A stretch of DNA of 59,517 nt from Terriglobia bacterium. GTDB taxonomy: Bacteria; Acidobacteriota; Terriglobia; Acidiferrales; UBA7541. A program made the translations under genes and the position numbers. Location: contig JAIQES010000025.1 of assembly GCA_020073705.1 (NCBI GenBank), positions 1 to 59,517 of the forward strand. Direction: 5' to 3'. Position 1 is the stretch's first letter; each line of letters starts with the position of its first letter. Shown here piece after piece: positions 1-8,576 of this stretch. The notes under the pieces were generated by a model. It did no database searches and had not been told where the DNA came from. It saw only the letters and a list, made by a program, of their open reading frames with translations.

Positions 1-147
1 GCCATGACGCGCCAAAAGAAAGTGAATGACCACGTGGTCCTTGCCGAGCGCGCGCCCAATCTGATGCAACGAGTGTCCCGCCTTCCAACGGCACCACATG
101 TCAGTCCTCTGCGCCGCAGAGAGCCTCACTCGTTTCCCTTGCGTCAT
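1..147 (-). mobile_element. IS30-family transposase, N-terminal 49 codons (cut by window edge)
   Basis: Reading the minus strand from the ATG at 147 gives 49 uninterrupted codons to the window edge. They begin MTQGKRVRLSAAQRTDMW and continue with a helix-turn-helix-like stretch (WKAGHSLHQIGRALGK). I recognise this as the N-terminal DNA-binding part of the acidobacterial IS30-family transposases. The DDE catalytic domain would lie beyond the window, so intactness cannot be judged. The 48-bp sequence at 179-226, just upstream of the start, is probably the IS end. Identification is by recall of the family; I am confident it is a transposase and fairly confident of IS30. Confidence 0.75.
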
Positions 148-178
148 AAACACCACCTTTTAGAAAAACATTCCTATC

Positions 179-226
179 AGATGGTGTTGCATCGACCGGT
201 TGAGCCGGCAGGGATTATCGGAAACT
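179..226. repeat. IS30-type IS end, copy 1
   Basis: This 48-bp sequence recurs at 15788-15835 with only two differences (46/48 identical). Both differences fall in a small palindrome and compensate each other: CCGG-TTGAG-CCGG here, CCAG-TTGAG-CTGG there. It starts with GATGGTGTTGCATCGACC, which resembles the terminal inverted repeats of IS30-type elements, and it lies directly upstream of the transposase start at 147. The exact IS boundary is not determined. Confidence 0.6.
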
Positions 227-512
227 AGCCATGACGCGTCGCGAGTCAACGGAAAGGGTTCCGAGAAACCGACTGTGCTGCTAGTGCTGTGAGCTGTCCG
301 ATCGAGAGTGCTTCTGCGTTTCAGGAGTCGGATAGAGCAGTTCTCCGTGTGGCGTTGCACCATGACGTGGGTCACTGCGAATATAATCCGAGGGCCATAC
401 CATGGCGGCGGGTTGAGTGGGGCGACCCGCATAAGACACCTTGGGAAATTAGAGTGGGAGTATAGTTATGGTTTCATTGCGCCGACGAAAGTCGCGGTAC
501 GAAAGGAGGCAC

Positions 513-1841
513 ATGCGTCAACGCTTAGTAGTGCTTGGGACAGCCGCTCTCGGTCTCATCGCGGTTTTCCTGTTTGAAGGGAGAACGGCTCCAACAGCGC
601 AGGTACAAGCAGGTCCAGCGCGGGCACCGGCCAGTGCTGCGGCGGTTGCGGGCGAAATAGGTGGCCAGGATATCTTTGGGGCCTACGAACCTGTCGCGAC
701 TTGGCCCCAGGACCTGGCCGAGTTACCGGGGCATGAAAAGTGGACATGGGGATCGGTGGAAGGCGTCTTCGCAGAGAGCCCAAACCGAGTCTTCATCTTT
801 CAGCGCGGCGAACTGCCAAACATTCCCATGCCCAAAACGAGACGGACTCCTGAGTTCGGGCCGAGCCTCGCGTTCCCAGTTGGTGAAGGTCGGGTACCGA
901 TGCGAAACGCAACTTTTGCCAGCCCTCCGGCAAACGGCGGCACGGGTCAACTGGCGGAGGATGGACTTCGACTGTACACCGGAAAATTCGGCGTGGACGC
1001 CCAGTGGGAACATTGCCTAGTGGCGGTCGACGCTCAGGGAAAGATCATCGAGGGATGGACCCAGTGGGACTCGATGTGGCGGCGGCCGCATTCGGTCTAC
1101 ATCAGTCCATACGATCCAGAGAAGCACGTGTGGCTGGTGGATGACCACATGCACGCGATCTATAAGTTCACCAACGACGGCAAGAAGTTGGTGCAGACAA
1201 TTGGCACACCTGGGGTGCATGGCGCCGATGGCACACACTTCAATCGGCCAACGTTTATTGGCTGGCTGCGCGACGGTACCTTCTTCGTCGCGGATGGTTA
1301 CAACGGCACCCGGGTAGCCAAGTTTGACAAGGACGGCAAATTCCTGCTGGACTGGGGCAAGCCGGGCATAGCGGTTGGCAATGGAACAACCGGTCCGCTT
1401 GATACGCGTCCGAGTTACATGAACAATGTTCACGGCATCGCGGTGGATCCCGACACGCGGCGGGTGTTCGTGAACGATCGGTCCAATAAGCGGATTCAGG
1501 TCTTCGACGAGTATGGCAAGTACCTTTACGAGTGGAGCATTGGGGTGGAGCCTGCGCAAATCTACACGATCTACTTGGGCGCCGATCATTTCCTATGGGG
1601 GGCGGACTACGGTACGTCGAAGATGGTGAAGTGGGACGAGCAAGGACACTTCCTGTATGCCTGGGGCACTTTCGGTATCTTTCCGGGTGGGATGTGGGGC
1701 GTCCACCAGATCAGCGTGGACCAGGAGGGGAATGTGTATGTCGCGGAAGTGAACAACGGGCGGGCGCAGAAGTTCCGGCCCAGACCGGGCGCCAACCCGG
1801 CTTTCCTGCTAGGAAAGCCGATCTACTCGGCTTGGAAATAG
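513..1841 (+). CDS. Secreted NHL-repeat beta-propeller protein
   Basis: A 442-residue protein. I chose the ATG at 513 over the upstream ATG at 468 because AGGAGG sits at 504-509 and the protein then opens with a good signal peptide (MRQRLVVLGTAALGLIAVFL, then a small-residue-rich cleavage region). The mature part carries NHL-type blades, for example VWLVDDHMHAIYKFTNDGK, FFVADGYNGTRVAKFDKDGK and VFVNDRSNKRIQVFDEYGK, so it should fold as a six-bladed propeller in the periplasm or outside the cell. Similar propellers occur in peptidyl-hydroxyglycine lyase-like proteins, but I see nothing that proves an enzyme. The next intact gene is a SoxC-like sulfite dehydrogenase; a partnership is possible but unproven. 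Confidence 0.85.
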   Translation: MRQRLVVLGTAALGLIAVFLFEGRTAPTAQVQAGPARAPASAAAVAGEIGGQDIFGAYEPVATWPQDLAELPGHEKWTWGSVEGVFAESPNRVFIFQRGELPNIPMPKTRRTPEFGPSLAFPVGEGRVPMRNATFASPPANGGTGQLAEDGLRLYTGKFGVDAQWEHCLVAVDAQGKIIEGWTQWDSMWRRPHSVYISPYDPEKHVWLVDDHMHAIYKFTNDGKKLVQTIGTPGVHGADGTHFNRPTFIGWLRDGTFFVADGYNGTRVAKFDKDGKFLLDWGKPGIAVGNGTTGPLDTRPSYMNNVHGIAVDPDTRRVFVNDRSNKRIQVFDEYGKYLYEWSIGVEPAQIYTIYLGADHFLWGADYGTSKMVKWDEQGHFLYAWGTFGIFPGGMWGVHQISVDQEGNVYVAEVNNGRAQKFRPRPGANPAFLLGKPIYSAWK

Positions 1842-1991
1842 GGCACTAAAATTCCGTTGGAAGATGGCTGCACGTCCCCCGTTGAATGTGACAAGAGCGA
1901 GATTTTGACGCGCCTTCCCGGCTTGAATTGGACGGTTATTGCCCCTCGACCATACATTCCGAGAAGCCGACTTCTCAGGCCCTATCCGAAT

Positions 1992-2135
1992 TGCGATGCC
2001 GCCTTTGCGAAGCCAGAGATTTACGAGTCGCTGGAGGAACGGGGCGTGAAGTATGCGATCCGTATCCCGGCTAACGACAGTCTGGTGCGAAACATCGAGG
2101 AGATGCTGACCAAGCCCGCGACGAAAACAAATTAA
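1992..2135 (+). pseudogene. IS1380-family transposase fragment (internal part)
   Basis: One open frame here encodes CDAAFAKPEIYESLEERG followed by VKYAIRIPANDSL and a short tail ending at TAA 2133-2135. I recognise this as the middle of the acidobacterial IS1380-family DDE transposase (the DAAFAKPEIYE...YAIRLPAND block). The N-terminal and C-terminal parts are missing on both sides, so it is a relic. It separates the NHL gene from the soxC-like gene. A second relic, from the N-terminus of the same family, lies at 20225-20343. Confidence 0.75.
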
Positions 2136-2220
2136 TTCACTCGGGAGGACCACGGGTATATAAGTGTGCTTATCAGAGAGGTCAAAACGGGAATCCCGGT
2201 TAGATTAGGAGGGTCCCACC

Positions 2221-3603
2221 ATGAATTCCAAGATGTCTGATCGCAGAGGATTTTTGAAGCGGAGTGCAGCTCTGGCCGGCTTGGCCGCGTTCGCGAATGG
2301 CAAAGCGCTCGCCAGCGTTACCGACGGTATGATCAAAGGCGAAGCCGACACCAAGTTGGGCGTTACCCCCGACGAACCCAACATCAATGATTTGTTATAC
2401 GGCGGGCGTTCCAGATACGAGACCACTATACGCATACCGACTATAGGAGCATCTGTCAACACGGGACTACGAAATCTGACCCCGCTTCAGGATTCGATAG
2501 GAATCATCACACCATCCTCTTACCATTACTTGGTTCAGCACGATATGCATATCATGAACATTGATCCCCGGAAGCACACTCTCATAATTCACGGCATGGT
2601 GGAACGTCCCATGGTCTTCACCATGGAGGAAATAAAGCGCCTGCCTTCCGTATCCCGAGTTCACTTTTTGGAGTGCACGGGAAACAGCGGCCTGGCGCAT
2701 TATAAGTCCCTGTTGGCGGACATTAAGAAAGGGAGGACTGACGTCACGGTAATTCAAGGGGTGCATGGAAGACTCTCTAACAGTGAATGGACGGGAGTTC
2801 CCCTCTCCTTGCTGCTCAAGGAGGTCGGTGTGCAGGAAGGGGCGACTTGGCTGGTTGCGGAAGGGGGGGACGATTGCCATCACGCGAAGAGCATTCCGGT
2901 GGCAAAGGCTATGGACGATATAATAGTGGCGTACGGTCAGAATGGCGAGGCGTTGCGGCGCGAACAGGGTTATCCCTTGAGGCTGCTCGTTCCCGGTTTC
3001 CAAGGGGTCTGCAGTGTGAAGTGCCTGAGCAGCATTAAGTTGGTGGACAAACCTTACAATCTCCAGCGGGAAATCACTTTCTACACCAATTTGAAACCGA
3101 ACGGCATGGCGAGCCGGTATGAATCGCAAGTCGGGCCGAAGTCCTTAATCACCTTCCCATCGGACGCGCATAAGCTGCTGGGACGTGGCTTTTATGAGAT
3201 TTCCGGCGTAGCTTGGTGCGGCAGAGGTGCGATCAGCCGAGTGGAAGTAAGCACCGACAACGGGCGGAGCTGGAAGGATGCCAGCCTTCAGCAGCCGGTG
3301 TTTCGAAAGGCATGGACGCGATTCCGCCTGGGCTGGAATTGGGACGGAACAGAGACGGTGATTATGTCTCGCTGCACGAATGAATACGGCGAGATTCAAT
3401 CGTCGATGCGAGAGCTCGCCAAACTGTGGGGCGATGACGTTACACCTCACATACCGGCCGAGGAAATTGAGCACTGGTGGGCAAGCGCAGACATCTCGGA
3501 GTTTCTCAATAATCCGATTCAGCCATGGAAAATAAAACCCGATGGGAGCGTCCAAGATGCGATCTACAACACTTTATTGCCGAATCCGTATTTTCCCGTC
3601 TAA
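2221..3603 (+). CDS. soxC: Molybdopterin-dependent sulfite dehydrogenase, SoxC-like
   Basis: A 460-residue protein with an AGGAGG ribosome site just upstream (around 2206-2211). The N-terminus has a twin-arginine signal (DRRGFLKRSAALAGLAAFA), so a folded cofactor-containing protein is exported. The core has the sulfite-oxidase fold signature with the Moco-ligating cysteine in VHFLECTGNSG (around residue 160), then the C-terminal dimerisation domain (EISGVAWCGRGAISRVEVS). This is the SoxC branch of the sulfite oxidase family, which normally pairs with the dihaem cytochrome SoxD to oxidise sulfane or sulfite sulfur. No intact soxD follows; only a short possible remnant at 3557-3661. The upstream neighbour is a secreted NHL propeller. 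Activity on sulfite is likely; the electron acceptor is unknown. Confidence 0.88.
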   Translation: MNSKMSDRRGFLKRSAALAGLAAFANGKALASVTDGMIKGEADTKLGVTPDEPNINDLLYGGRSRYETTIRIPTIGASVNTGLRNLTPLQDSIGIITPSSYHYLVQHDMHIMNIDPRKHTLIIHGMVERPMVFTMEEIKRLPSVSRVHFLECTGNSGLAHYKSLLADIKKGRTDVTVIQGVHGRLSNSEWTGVPLSLLLKEVGVQEGATWLVAEGGDDCHHAKSIPVAKAMDDIIVAYGQNGEALRREQGYPLRLLVPGFQGVCSVKCLSSIKLVDKPYNLQREITFYTNLKPNGMASRYESQVGPKSLITFPSDAHKLLGRGFYEISGVAWCGRGAISRVEVSTDNGRSWKDASLQQPVFRKAWTRFRLGWNWDGTETVIMSRCTNEYGEIQSSMRELAKLWGDDVTPHIPAEEIEHWWASADISEFLNNPIQPWKIKPDGSVQDAIYNTLLPNPYFPV

Positions 3604-3661
3604 GTGTAACTTTCTGCTGCCGGTGATGGCTCTGTTGGCGTGCGGGACAGCGAAAGTTTAG
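3557..3661 (+). other. Short overlapping ORF, possible decayed start of a soxD-like gene
   Basis: In the +1 frame relative to the end of soxC an ATG at 3557 opens 34 codons ending at TAG 3659-3661. The product is MRSTTLYCRIRIFPSKCNFL followed by LPVMALLACGTAKV, which looks like a signal peptide with a hydrophobic core. soxD normally follows soxC directly, so this could be the surviving start of such a gene. No cytochrome CxxCH motif appears downstream. It could equally be a chance ORF. Confidence 0.2.
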
Positions 3662-4086
3662 ATCAGCCTGACAGATTTTGGACGGACGACGAGGTTTCAC
3701 CAGTCGGTGGCAGCCCCAAACGCTCGCCAGGCCTCGTTTCTAGGTTTTGGAAATCTTTCTATTTGCGCAAGGAGATTAGACGCCGGGGTGTCCTCATTGA
3801 GCGATACAAAAAACGGTATGGGTTGAGATGTTTACTGCCGAACCCCACCCCAAAACCATTCCTAAGGCTGATGTCATAACGAGGTCGGCCTCACAGCGGC
3901 CCGAGTAAACTGTTTCGGTGGCGCGAACGACCCGAACGTCGAACACAATTGCGGGAAAGAGGGGGTTGGGTGTATACGTGACTCACTGGATTCTCGAAAC
4001 CGAAGATTCCTGTTTGCTGCCGAGGATTTGTTGCGAATGAGATGATCCAGTCCGCACCTGGAAGCAGACACGGGGGAGGAGCCACG
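3662..4086. other. Intergenic region, no gene recognised
   Basis: I see no convincing gene here. An open frame from 3640 to 3879 on the plus strand has no ribosome site and no recognisable motif. The last bases hold the GGGGGAGGA ribosome site (4072-4080) of the next gene. Confidence 0.5.
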
Positions 4087-4578
4087 ATGAGGATCACGCG
4101 TGTAATAGCTATGGGGGTCCTGGTTGTCTTGCCAGCTTCTTATGGATTGACCAGCGCAAGAAAACTCAAGAAGCCTGTTCGCTCCGCTTCGGAGCAGCTT
4201 GTTGGAACTTGGAGGCTTGTCTCCCGAGTTGTTAAACACCCGGATGGCCGCTCAAATCCCGACCCGGCCTACGGACAACGATACCCTATCGGCTACATAA
4301 TGTATGACCACACCGGCCACATGGCCGTTCAATTCATGGGACTCAATCGACCTGACAATCACTCTTCGCTCGCCTACGAGGCATACTTTGGTACGTATAC
4401 TGTGGATGAACAGAAGAACCCCATGACGGTCACACATCATGTGGAAGGAAGTCTCAATCCCAACGACATCGGCAAAGACAACGTCAGAGATCTCGCCATC
4501 AACGGGGACGAATTGACACTGGTCGTACACACCTCCACACCGAACATTAACATCAACACGTTTGCCAGGGTGAAATGA
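4087..4578 (+). CDS. Exported lipocalin-like domain protein
   Basis: A 163-residue protein. The ATG at 4087 is preferred over the in-frame ATG at 4042 because GGGGGAGGA lies six bases upstream and a signal peptide follows (MRITRVIAMGVLVVLPASYG). The mature part has the lipocalin-like pattern LVGTWRLVSRVV near the start, then YIMYDHTGHMAVQFM and GTYTVDE, as in the small Lipocalin_5-type beta-barrel family. The ligand is unknown. It is isolated from its neighbours by long non-coding stretches. Confidence 0.75.
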   Translation: MRITRVIAMGVLVVLPASYGLTSARKLKKPVRSASEQLVGTWRLVSRVVKHPDGRSNPDPAYGQRYPIGYIMYDHTGHMAVQFMGLNRPDNHSSLAYEAYFGTYTVDEQKNPMTVTHHVEGSLNPNDIGKDNVRDLAINGDELTLVVHTSTPNININTFARVK

Positions 4579-5194
4579 CAGAAAGTCTGTCGGTTGGGCC
4601 ATTCAGTTCAGCAGTCAAATCATTTGCGACCGCAGATCGTGTCCTGGTGCAGTCAAGTCGGGATTTTGGTGTTCATATGGAGACTATAGCTTGGATCGCG
4701 TTGAGCGCCCGATCGGACCGGAAAAGGCCAAAGCGGCCAGTGATTACCGCTGAAGATTAGATTTCGTCCTCTCATCTCAAATATTGTCTCTGTATCAATG
4801 CGGCTTCACGTCAGTCAATTGCTGGAGCACCATAGTGTATTACCGAATCCTATCAGTTCGCTTCTGTTGATGATTGTGCCCGAGTGACGGCATGCCCGGA
4901 AATGATCCCCCTGGTCGAGTAACGAGAAAACTGGCGACCTTCGAGATGAGTTTTACGAAGAAGCTAACTACCGCCTAAACCGGATAGCGCCTGATAAACG
5001 GTCTTCTCGGAAACTGACCCACCACCCGTCCGACTCGGCGCTTGCGGGGGGCGTCGTAGGACGCTATCCTTTGTGTGCTGCCGCCGGAATGAATTCCGGT
5101 TCTCCTTAGTCCCGGCACAGTTCGGTCGCAGCACCCAGATTCTGCAGGCTGCACGAGTCTTGATTCGACAGCAAGAAAACATCTCCGAGGACGT
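4579..5194. other. Intergenic region, no gene recognised
   Basis: There is no supported gene in these roughly 600 bases. The stretch 4990-5020 is an imperfect copy of 35476-35510. The last bases hold a CCGAGGA ribosome site for the GTG at 5195. Confidence 0.5.
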
Positions 5195-5836
5195 GTGATC
5201 AAACTTTCTTTTATCGGAATGTCCGGTGCGGGTAAGTCTTATTGGACGCGGAAACTTGCCGCGTCCGGATTTCGTGCGATCAGCGTTGACGATCGCATCG
5301 AGGGGAAGCTCGCCCCGGAGCTGAATGCAGGCGGTTACCGGGGCATTGGCGGCGTCGCGGAATGGATGGGATGGCCGGACCAGCCCGCGTACCGCGAACG
5401 CGAACAGAAATATCTGACGAGTGAAATTGAGTCCATGCGCGAGGCCCTGGACGAAATCGAGAGGTCGGCCGATGAAGGAATCGTATTGGACACCACAGGC
5501 AGCGTTATCTACACAGGTGATGAAATTTGCCGCCGCCTCCAACAGCTCACCACGGTCGTGTATCTTGCAGCTTCGCCTGCAGAAGAGGAAACTTTGATCG
5601 CACGATATTTGTCCGATCCCAAGCCCGTCCTCTGGGGCGGCGAGTTTTCCCAGCGTCCGGGTGAATCCGCGAAGGACGCGGTGGCGCGCTGTTATCCCCA
5701 GCTTATCGCCTACCGGAAACAACTTTACGAGCGGTATGCGCACCGCATCGTCCCCATGGAGCGCCTGCGAGACGCCGCGCTCGACGCACGCAGCTTCCTT
5801 GAACTCCTATTTTCGCAGGCGCGGCCCGCGCGATGA
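5195..5836 (+). CDS. Shikimate-kinase-like P-loop kinase
   Basis: A 213-residue protein starting at GTG 5195, with CCGAGGA just upstream. The Walker A loop is at the very N-terminus (GMSGAGKS, residues 8-15), followed by an SVDDRIE acidic motif where shikimate kinases have their substrate-binding Asp. The length is close to the shikimate/gluconate kinase family, but the middle (GIGGVAEWMGW and later KPVLWGGEF) does not match canonical AroK closely. The stop overlaps the start of threonine synthase (ATGA, 5833-5836), so the two are co-translated. I call it a small-molecule kinase of the AroK-like superfamily; the substrate is not settled, and a role next to ThrC should be considered. Confidence 0.75.
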   Translation: MIKLSFIGMSGAGKSYWTRKLAASGFRAISVDDRIEGKLAPELNAGGYRGIGGVAEWMGWPDQPAYREREQKYLTSEIESMREALDEIERSADEGIVLDTTGSVIYTGDEICRRLQQLTTVVYLAASPAEEETLIARYLSDPKPVLWGGEFSQRPGESAKDAVARCYPQLIAYRKQLYERYAHRIVPMERLRDAALDARSFLELLFSQARPAR

Positions 5837-7140
5837 AATTTCGAAGCACACTCCGCCGCAGTCCGGAAGTCTCTTTGCGCGATGCCGTCTTTCGCGGCTC
5901 CGCCCCGGACGGTGGCCTGTACATGCCGGTCGAGATGCCGCGCCTGCCCGCCGGCTTTTCCAGCCGCTTGCGCTCGCTTTCATTTCCCGAACTTGCCCGG
6001 GAGGTTGGCGCATTATTCGTCGGCGACGATGTTCCGCCGGACGCCTTGGCTGAAATTGTCACTGGGGCTTTTGATTTCCCGGTACCGCTGATCACCCTCA
6101 CCGAGCGGCTGCACATCCTCGAACTTTTCCACGGCCCGACCCTGGCGTTCAAGGATTTTGGCGCACGCTTCATGGCGCGCCTGATGGGGCATTTCGTCCA
6201 GGAAACGGGGAAGCTCCTCACGGTCATCGTCGCGACATCGGGTGACACGGGAAGCGCTGTCGCGCACGCCTTTCTGGGAGTCCCAGGCATCCGCGTCGTG
6301 ATTCTCTACCCTGCCGGGCGCGTCAGCGACGCGCAGGAAAAACAACTCACGACCCTGGGGCAGAACATCACCGCCCTCGAAGTGGCCGGTTCGTTTGACG
6401 ACTGCCAGCGCCTGGCCAAACAGGCTTTGGTCGATCCCATTGTCACGCAAGAGATCATGATCACATCGGCAAACTCAATCAACATTGCGCGACTGATCCC
6501 GCAGATGTTTTATTACTTTGGCGCATTCTCGCAACTTCGCGACCCGGCAATTCCGGTGGTTTTTTCAGTGCCCAGCGGCAACCTCGGCAACCTGACTGCG
6601 GGCTTGCTTGCCAAGCGGATTGGGCTCCCGGCCGCGCAATTCATCGTAGCCACCAATACAAACGACGTCGTCCCCGAATTTCTGCGGAGCGGACAATTGA
6701 TTCCGCGTGCTTCTCGCCACACGCTTTCCAACGCCATGGATGTCGGGAATCCGAGCAACTTCGCGCGCCTGGTCGATCTCTACGACAACGATCTGCGGGC
6801 CATCCGCCAGGATATCTGGGGCTGCAGCTTCAGCGATGAAGAAACGCTGCGCGCCATGCACGACGTGAATCAGCGCCACCACTACACGCTCGATCCACAT
6901 ACAGCCGTCGGCCTGCTCGGCTGGGAAAGTTTTGCAAAGCAGAATCAGGCGGCCGCGCAGGGGATCGTCCTGGCCACCGCGCATCCCGCGAAGTTCGCGG
7001 AGACGGTCGCCCGTGCCATCGGCATCCGGCCCGAAATGCCGGAGCGGCTCGCCGGCTTGCTGAAGCGGCCGAAGCAATCGATCCCATTTCCCAACCGCTT
7101 TTCCGCTCTCCAGGAATTTCTTCTATCTTCGAAGACCTGA
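5833..7140 (+). CDS. thrC: Threonine synthase
   Basis: A 435-residue PLP enzyme that converts O-phosphohomoserine to threonine. The N-terminus has the short non-PLP segment of the E. coli/yeast type (AVFRGSAPDGGLYMPVEMP). The PLP lysine lies in HGPTLAFKDFGARFMARL (around residue 110), and the phosphate-binding loop region is SGDTGSAV. The C-terminus continues with the PLP-fold domain (DPHTAVGLLGWES, LATAHPAKFAETV). Its start overlaps the stop of the upstream kinase by four bases. A second, more distant threonine-synthase-like gene lies at 28023-29273. No homoserine kinase or homoserine dehydrogenase is nearby. Confidence 0.92.
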   Translation: MKFRSTLRRSPEVSLRDAVFRGSAPDGGLYMPVEMPRLPAGFSSRLRSLSFPELAREVGALFVGDDVPPDALAEIVTGAFDFPVPLITLTERLHILELFHGPTLAFKDFGARFMARLMGHFVQETGKLLTVIVATSGDTGSAVAHAFLGVPGIRVVILYPAGRVSDAQEKQLTTLGQNITALEVAGSFDDCQRLAKQALVDPIVTQEIMITSANSINIARLIPQMFYYFGAFSQLRDPAIPVVFSVPSGNLGNLTAGLLAKRIGLPAAQFIVATNTNDVVPEFLRSGQLIPRASRHTLSNAMDVGNPSNFARLVDLYDNDLRAIRQDIWGCSFSDEETLRAMHDVNQRHHYTLDPHTAVGLLGWESFAKQNQAAAQGIVLATAHPAKFAETVARAIGIRPEMPERLAGLLKRPKQSIPFPNRFSALQEFLLSSKT

Positions 7141-7384
7141 TATCGTGGTTTAAACCGTTGGTGTGAAAATGACGTTCTTCGTGGGCACTACAATGCGTTC
7201 GCCATGCTGCATGGGGACGCGGGATCGTCCCTCAATGTGCCCCGAGGAACTGCATTCAGAAAATTGCCGGGAATTGCACAAGAAATGCTGGTGAATCTAG
7301 GGGGACTTTTCAATAGCCTGCCGTCATGTGTGCGGCTCTCCACAATCATGGAAGGCATTGTGAGGATAGCCGTGAGAAATCGCG

Positions 7385-7579
7385 TTATTCTTGCGTATCC
7401 GAGTCTGATGCCCCGACGTCTGGCAAACCCAAAGGATCAATGAAGGCTTCGATCACTGGTCCACCTTCTGAAGGACCTGCGAGTTTCTTCTGCGCGCGGC
7501 GTTCCGCCTTCATGCGCTGCTTTTCCTGTCTCTTCATTTCCTTCTGGCGCTTTTGGAACGTAGATTTAGATGTTGCCAT
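7385..7579 (-). CDS. Small basic conserved protein of unknown function
   Basis: A 64-residue protein with a strong AAGGAGGCAC ribosome site directly upstream of the ATG at 7579. The first half is very basic and probably helical (FQKRQKEMKRQEKQRMKAER), the second half acidic and probably disordered. Proteins like this commonly sit beside RRM-type RNA-binding genes, as here (next gene upstream, same strand, about 65 bases away). I do not know its function; nucleic-acid or ribosome association is an inference from charge. Confidence 0.65.
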   Translation of the reverse strand: MATSKSTFQKRQKEMKRQEKQRMKAERRAQKKLAGPSEGGPVIEAFIDPLGLPDVGASDSDTQE

Positions 7580-7644
7580 TGTGCCTCCTTGAATGTCGTG
7601 CGCGAGAGAGACTGCCGGGCACCCGGTTCGGTCACTGTTGCGTG

Positions 7645-8043
7645 CTACCAGCGAGGCTCGCGCGGCTGCCGTGCGCTATCGCGGTAATCCTCGTTTGAGA
7701 ACCGGCCGCCTTGCTTCCCGCCGCGGCCTCGATCGCCGCCTCGTTCACCGCCCCGATCGCCCCCACCGCCAAACCCGCCTCGAGGACCACCGGACGCGGA
7801 CTTGGGGCGAGCTTCGTTCACCTTCAGATTGCGGCCGCCGACTTCTTTCCCGTCGAGACCCGCAATGGCCTTGGCTGCCTCGGCATCGTTAGGCATTTCG
7901 ATAAAAGCGAATCCACGAGCCCTTCCAGTCTCCCGGTCCATCGCGATATGAACGCGCGTGATTTGTCCGAAAGGCTCGAACAGCGCGCGCAAATCCGCCT
8001 CGGTCGTCTGAAAGCTCATGTTGCCGACAAATAGATTCTTCAT
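7645..8043 (-). CDS. RNA-binding protein, single RRM with Gly/Arg-rich tail
   Basis: A 132-residue protein. The ATG at 8043 has a GAGAGAAGAA ribosome site and puts the RRM at the N-terminus. Both RNA-binding motifs are present: RNP2 (KNLFVGNMSF, residues 2-11) and RNP1 (RARGFAFIEM, around residue 45). The C-terminal 50 residues are Gly/Arg-rich (GGFGGGGDRGGERGGDRGRG) and likely disordered. This is the family of bacterial glycine-rich RRM proteins induced by cold in some phyla, acting on single-stranded RNA in the cytoplasm. A TATAAT box at 8214-8219 suggests a 5' leader of about 160 bases, which may mean post-transcriptional control. Confidence 0.9.
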   Translation of the reverse strand: MKNLFVGNMSFQTTEADLRALFEPFGQITRVHIAMDRETGRARGFAFIEMPNDAEAAKAIAGLDGKEVGGRNLKVNEARPKSASGGPRGGFGGGGDRGGERGGDRGRGGKQGGRFSNEDYRDSARQPREPRW

Positions 8044-8213
8044 ATTCTTCTCTCTTTCGTTCTGTAAAAATCTGAAACCCGAACGTGCCGTCAATCGCCG
8101 GATTCAGATCGCTTGGAGGCGACGATGAGGACCGGATGAAGTCAGGAGGGGCGAGGAGCTTCCGACACCCGGGAGGACTCACGGGGTATCCGACTTCCTT
8201 CAAATACAATGTA

Positions 8214-8243
8214 ATTATACCAGAGGTCCCACAGATTTCTGAA
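8214..8243 (-). promoter_or_regulatory. Candidate sigma-70 promoter for the RRM gene
   Basis: On the minus strand TTCAGA (8238-8243) and a perfect TATAAT (8214-8219) are separated by 18 bases. Transcription would start about 160 bases before the RRM start codon. Confidence 0.45.
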
Positions 8244-8321
8244 CGGATTTCCCTGACGGCCGGCATTGTGGGACAGACCAAAGGCGGATCCAAGTTTCGG
8301 CTTGGTTGCAGGGATATTTTC

Positions 8322-8351
8322 TTGGAGCAGAATTTCGCCCCTCGCTATAAT
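8322..8351 (+). promoter_or_regulatory. Candidate sigma-70 promoter, rightward
   Basis: TTGGAG (8322-8327), an 18-base spacer and a perfect TATAAT (8346-8351). The first well-supported gene downstream is the methyltransferase at 8577. The 533-base region 8044-8576 between the two divergent genes holds this promoter and the leftward one; an open frame at 8401-8619 has no recognisable content. Confidence 0.4.
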
Positions 8352-8576
8352 CATTGACGTCATTTAAGGCCAGCGCATAGCCTGAGGCCGGCCTCCAAGC
8401 ATGGCAAACAAAGAGGGGAAAGGGCAACTTTCATGGTTATTTCCGGTCAGAAATCCGCGGGCACGCAGCCGGCAGCATCGCGTCCCAACGCGGATCGCAT
8501 CAGGATCAAGTAATTCGGTTTTGTGCCGTAATATGTTACGTGCCGTCGAACGTTTCATCTTCGGGAAGGATTATTT

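Noticed and set aside
1-238. 11-base direct repeat GCCATGACGCG at 1-11 and 228-238
   Set aside because: Too short and one copy is inside the transposase coding sequence, so it is not a target-site duplication.
3640-3879. 79-codon frame after soxC as a gene
   Set aside because: No ribosome site and no recognisable domain.
4964-5743. Minus-strand open frame of 259 codons
   Set aside because: Mostly antisense to the P-loop kinase, which has an intact Walker motif; no family resemblance in this frame.
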